DNA of 64,000 nucleotides from Candidatus Poribacteria bacterium (GTDB lineage: Bacteria; Poribacteria; WGA-4E; PCPOR2b). The stretch covers positions 1-64,000 of the forward strand of contig JAJDUM010000007.1 in NCBI GenBank assembly GCA_022826645.1, in the 5' to 3' direction. Shown in pieces: positions 62,782 to 64,000 of this stretch; the first letter of the stretch is position 1, and the number at the start of each line of letters is the position of its first letter. The notes under the pieces were generated by a model that did no database searches, had not been told where the DNA came from, and saw only the letters and a list, made by a program, of their open reading frames with translations. The translations under genes and the position numbers were made by a program.

Positions 62782-63803
62782 TCAAACATTAGGTTCAATG
62801 AGAACCGTTGGGTTGTATTGTCTGCTAAGGCTCCCGTAACGATATGAAAAGCGTAATCCAGTTGGAGCCGAAGTGCAGCAATTGGCAGTTTTACGCTGCC
62901 ACCGAGTGCAATACCGGTCGCATGGTTGACATCACTTCTTAGTGAATAGCCTGCACGGACACCGATCGTTCTGTTGAGCCATAGTTCCGCCCCGATGTGG
63001 CTGTGGCGTACCCCATCCCGAAAAGCAACTTCAAAAACACCAAGCCCCGACTTGAGCACTTCGCGTAGTGCTTCCTGCTTGGTGGTAGCAGCAATCGTAT
63101 CAAGACGATACGCTAAGCCGAGGCGAATGTTCTGTGGAACGAAATCTTCCCCTGCTGCAGATACACTCATATCGGCGGGGAACAGGTTTTCTGCTGAGAG
63201 TCCAAGCGTTAATCCAGTTACTGGGGTTGCCAATAGCCCTAGATCGAAAGAGAAATCAGTGGCGGAGGTCAGAGAGAAAAACTGAGGATTATTTTCGAGA
63301 TGTGCACTAACGGATCCGTTACCCTCATCAAAACGGTTACTAAAGGACTTCAGATTCAAACCAAGCGCAAACTTTTCTAAGAAGGCTTTTCCGTAAGATA
63401 GGATAACAGTCTGTTCTTTATAAACCTCTGAATCTTCGCTCAGAATACCGATACTCGCGCCGAGCGATCCGACAGATCGAAGTGGGACTATTCCACTGAG
63501 ATAGTTATAGTTGATGAGCCCTCTGAACCGCTGTGCGGTCGTCAGGTTGAGATGAGCAGCGTCAATATAGCCAAGTCCGGCGGGGTTGTAGCTCGGTGCG
63601 TTCCCATCATCTGCCAGTGCCACGAACGCCCCACCCATTCCGAGTGGTCGCGCTCCTACTCCAATATCGTTGAATGCGGCGACCGCGCCGCCTGCGCATA
63701 TAATCAGCAGTCCGATTGTACTAATGACGATTCGCACCCTGTCTTCACCCCTGCGATTTTTCGTTGCGGAACCGAGATAAATCCTTCGCATTTTAATTGA
63801 CAT
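62778..63803 (-). CDS. PorV/PorQ-type outer-membrane beta-barrel protein
   Basis: A protein of up to 341 residues. The mature N-terminus DIGVGARPLGMGGAFVALADDGNAPSYNPAGL is the family signature, with alternating strands and a C-terminal F/E. The start is uncertain: ATG 63803 and 63791 lack ribosome sites, whereas GTG 63737 follows aggggtgaagac and would give a neat signal peptide (IVISTIGLLIICAGGAVA). It is translationally coupled with the FlgD-tailed gene. It could be a type IX-like cargo shuttle (PorV) for that protein. Confidence 0.78.
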   Translation of the reverse strand: MSIKMRRIYLGSATKNRRGEDRVRIVISTIGLLIICAGGAVAAFNDIGVGARPLGMGGAFVALADDGNAPSYNPAGLGYIDAAHLNLTTAQRFRGLINYNYLSGIVPLRSVGSLGASIGILSEDSEVYKEQTVILSYGKAFLEKFALGLNLKSFSNRFDEGNGSVSAHLENNPQFFSLTSATDFSFDLGLLATPVTGLTLGLSAENLFPADMSVSAAGEDFVPQNIRLGLAYRLDTIAATTKQEALREVLKSGLGVFEVAFRDGVRHSHIGAELWLNRTIGVRAGYSLRSDVNHATGIALGGSVKLPIAALRLQLDYAFHIVTGALADNTTQRFSLNLMFE

Positions 63804-64000
63804 TAAGTATTTACGCCGTAGGTGGTACGGGGGTTTTAGTCACAAAAAAGGCAGGACGTCTCCTTGGACACCCCGCCCAAAATCTAACGGCTTCTCAATC
63901 CCCAAATGAAGCAGTCTCTGCTGCGAAACGGTGCACGACTATAGTTTTTCTCCATTCTGATGCCTGACGCTAATCAACCCAGAAACCATTTCCACAGAAA
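63804..64000. other. Terminal 197 bp with no recognised gene
   Basis: No coding region, RNA gene or clear promoter hexamer is seen on either strand in the last 197 bases. The sequence GGCAGGACGTCTCCTTGGACACCCCGCC at 63850-63877 is a weak, imperfect palindrome only. Confidence 0.4.

Overview
The window looks like chromosome of a diderm, metabolically versatile uncultured bacterium, most like Candidatus Poribacteria or a near relative. This is an inference from gene content: four phytanoyl-CoA dioxygenase-like proteins, sialidase-like BNR proteins, UxuA-like TIM barrels, PorV/PorQ-type outer-membrane proteins, a FlgD-like C-terminal domain and a Kdo transferase for LPS. No tRNA, rRNA or CRISPR array was seen.

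Layout. 1-1.2 kb: the end of an IS630-type element lies directly against a sialidase-like gene. 1.3-8.8 kb: a tight co-directional run of B12-type radical SAM protein, fused ECF transporter ATPases, EcfT, an AAA+ response regulator with a degenerate GAFTGA loop, and bacterial Hen1. A hairpin-repeat island separates this from Pnkp (9.1-11.7 kb), so both halves of the Pnkp/Hen1 RNA repair system are present. 11.9-22.6 kb: propionate/acetate-CoA ligase, a GH32-like hydrolase, two PhyH dioxygenases, a 2-hydroxyacid dehydrogenase, and on the minus strand a ketopantoate reductase-like protein and a nucleosidase, then an M14 carboxypeptidase and an enolase-superfamily enzyme. 22.6-25.1 kb: a BsuBI/PstI-type restriction-modification pair. 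25.2-27.5 kb: an orphan molybdenum hydroxylase large subunit.

27.7-33.7 kb: an ergothioneine locus. EgtB and EgtD are followed, 4 bp after egtD, by an osmoprotectant-type ABC ATPase, and 1 kb later by a substrate-binding/permease fusion. Between these two transporter genes, on the opposite strand, sits a nuclease-TPR fusion gene. The arrangement suggests an EgtUV-like ergothioneine transporter with reversed domain order. 33.7-35.0 kb: two MITE-like elements, with a third copy at 16.2 kb, around a small lipoprotein gene.

35.6-40 kb, minus strand: envelope proteins (DUF5683-like and PorV/PorQ-like), MsrB, a Rieske protein and an amidohydrolase. 40.3-57.7 kb, plus strand: a long catabolic island with two TPP enzymes, two UxuA-like TIM barrels, an S1P-lyase-like decarboxylase, a Gfo/Idh oxidoreductase, a beta-propeller lactonase, a threonine aldolase-like lyase, a sialidase-like protein, a CehA/McbA metallohydrolase and two PhyH dioxygenases. 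A BrnT toxin pseudogene with an intact antitoxin partner lies inside it. 57.7-63.8 kb, minus strand: KdtA, thioredoxin, a four-repeat DUF4340 protein, a FlgD-tailed secreted protein and a second PorV/PorQ protein.

The best candidates for new biology are (1) the ergothioneine biosynthesis-plus-transport locus with its SBD-TMD fusion, (2) the Hen1/Pnkp RNA repair genes placed behind an AAA+ regulator that probably cannot use sigma-54, (3) the MITE-like family with modular nested palindromes, and (4) the catabolic island of unknown substrate.
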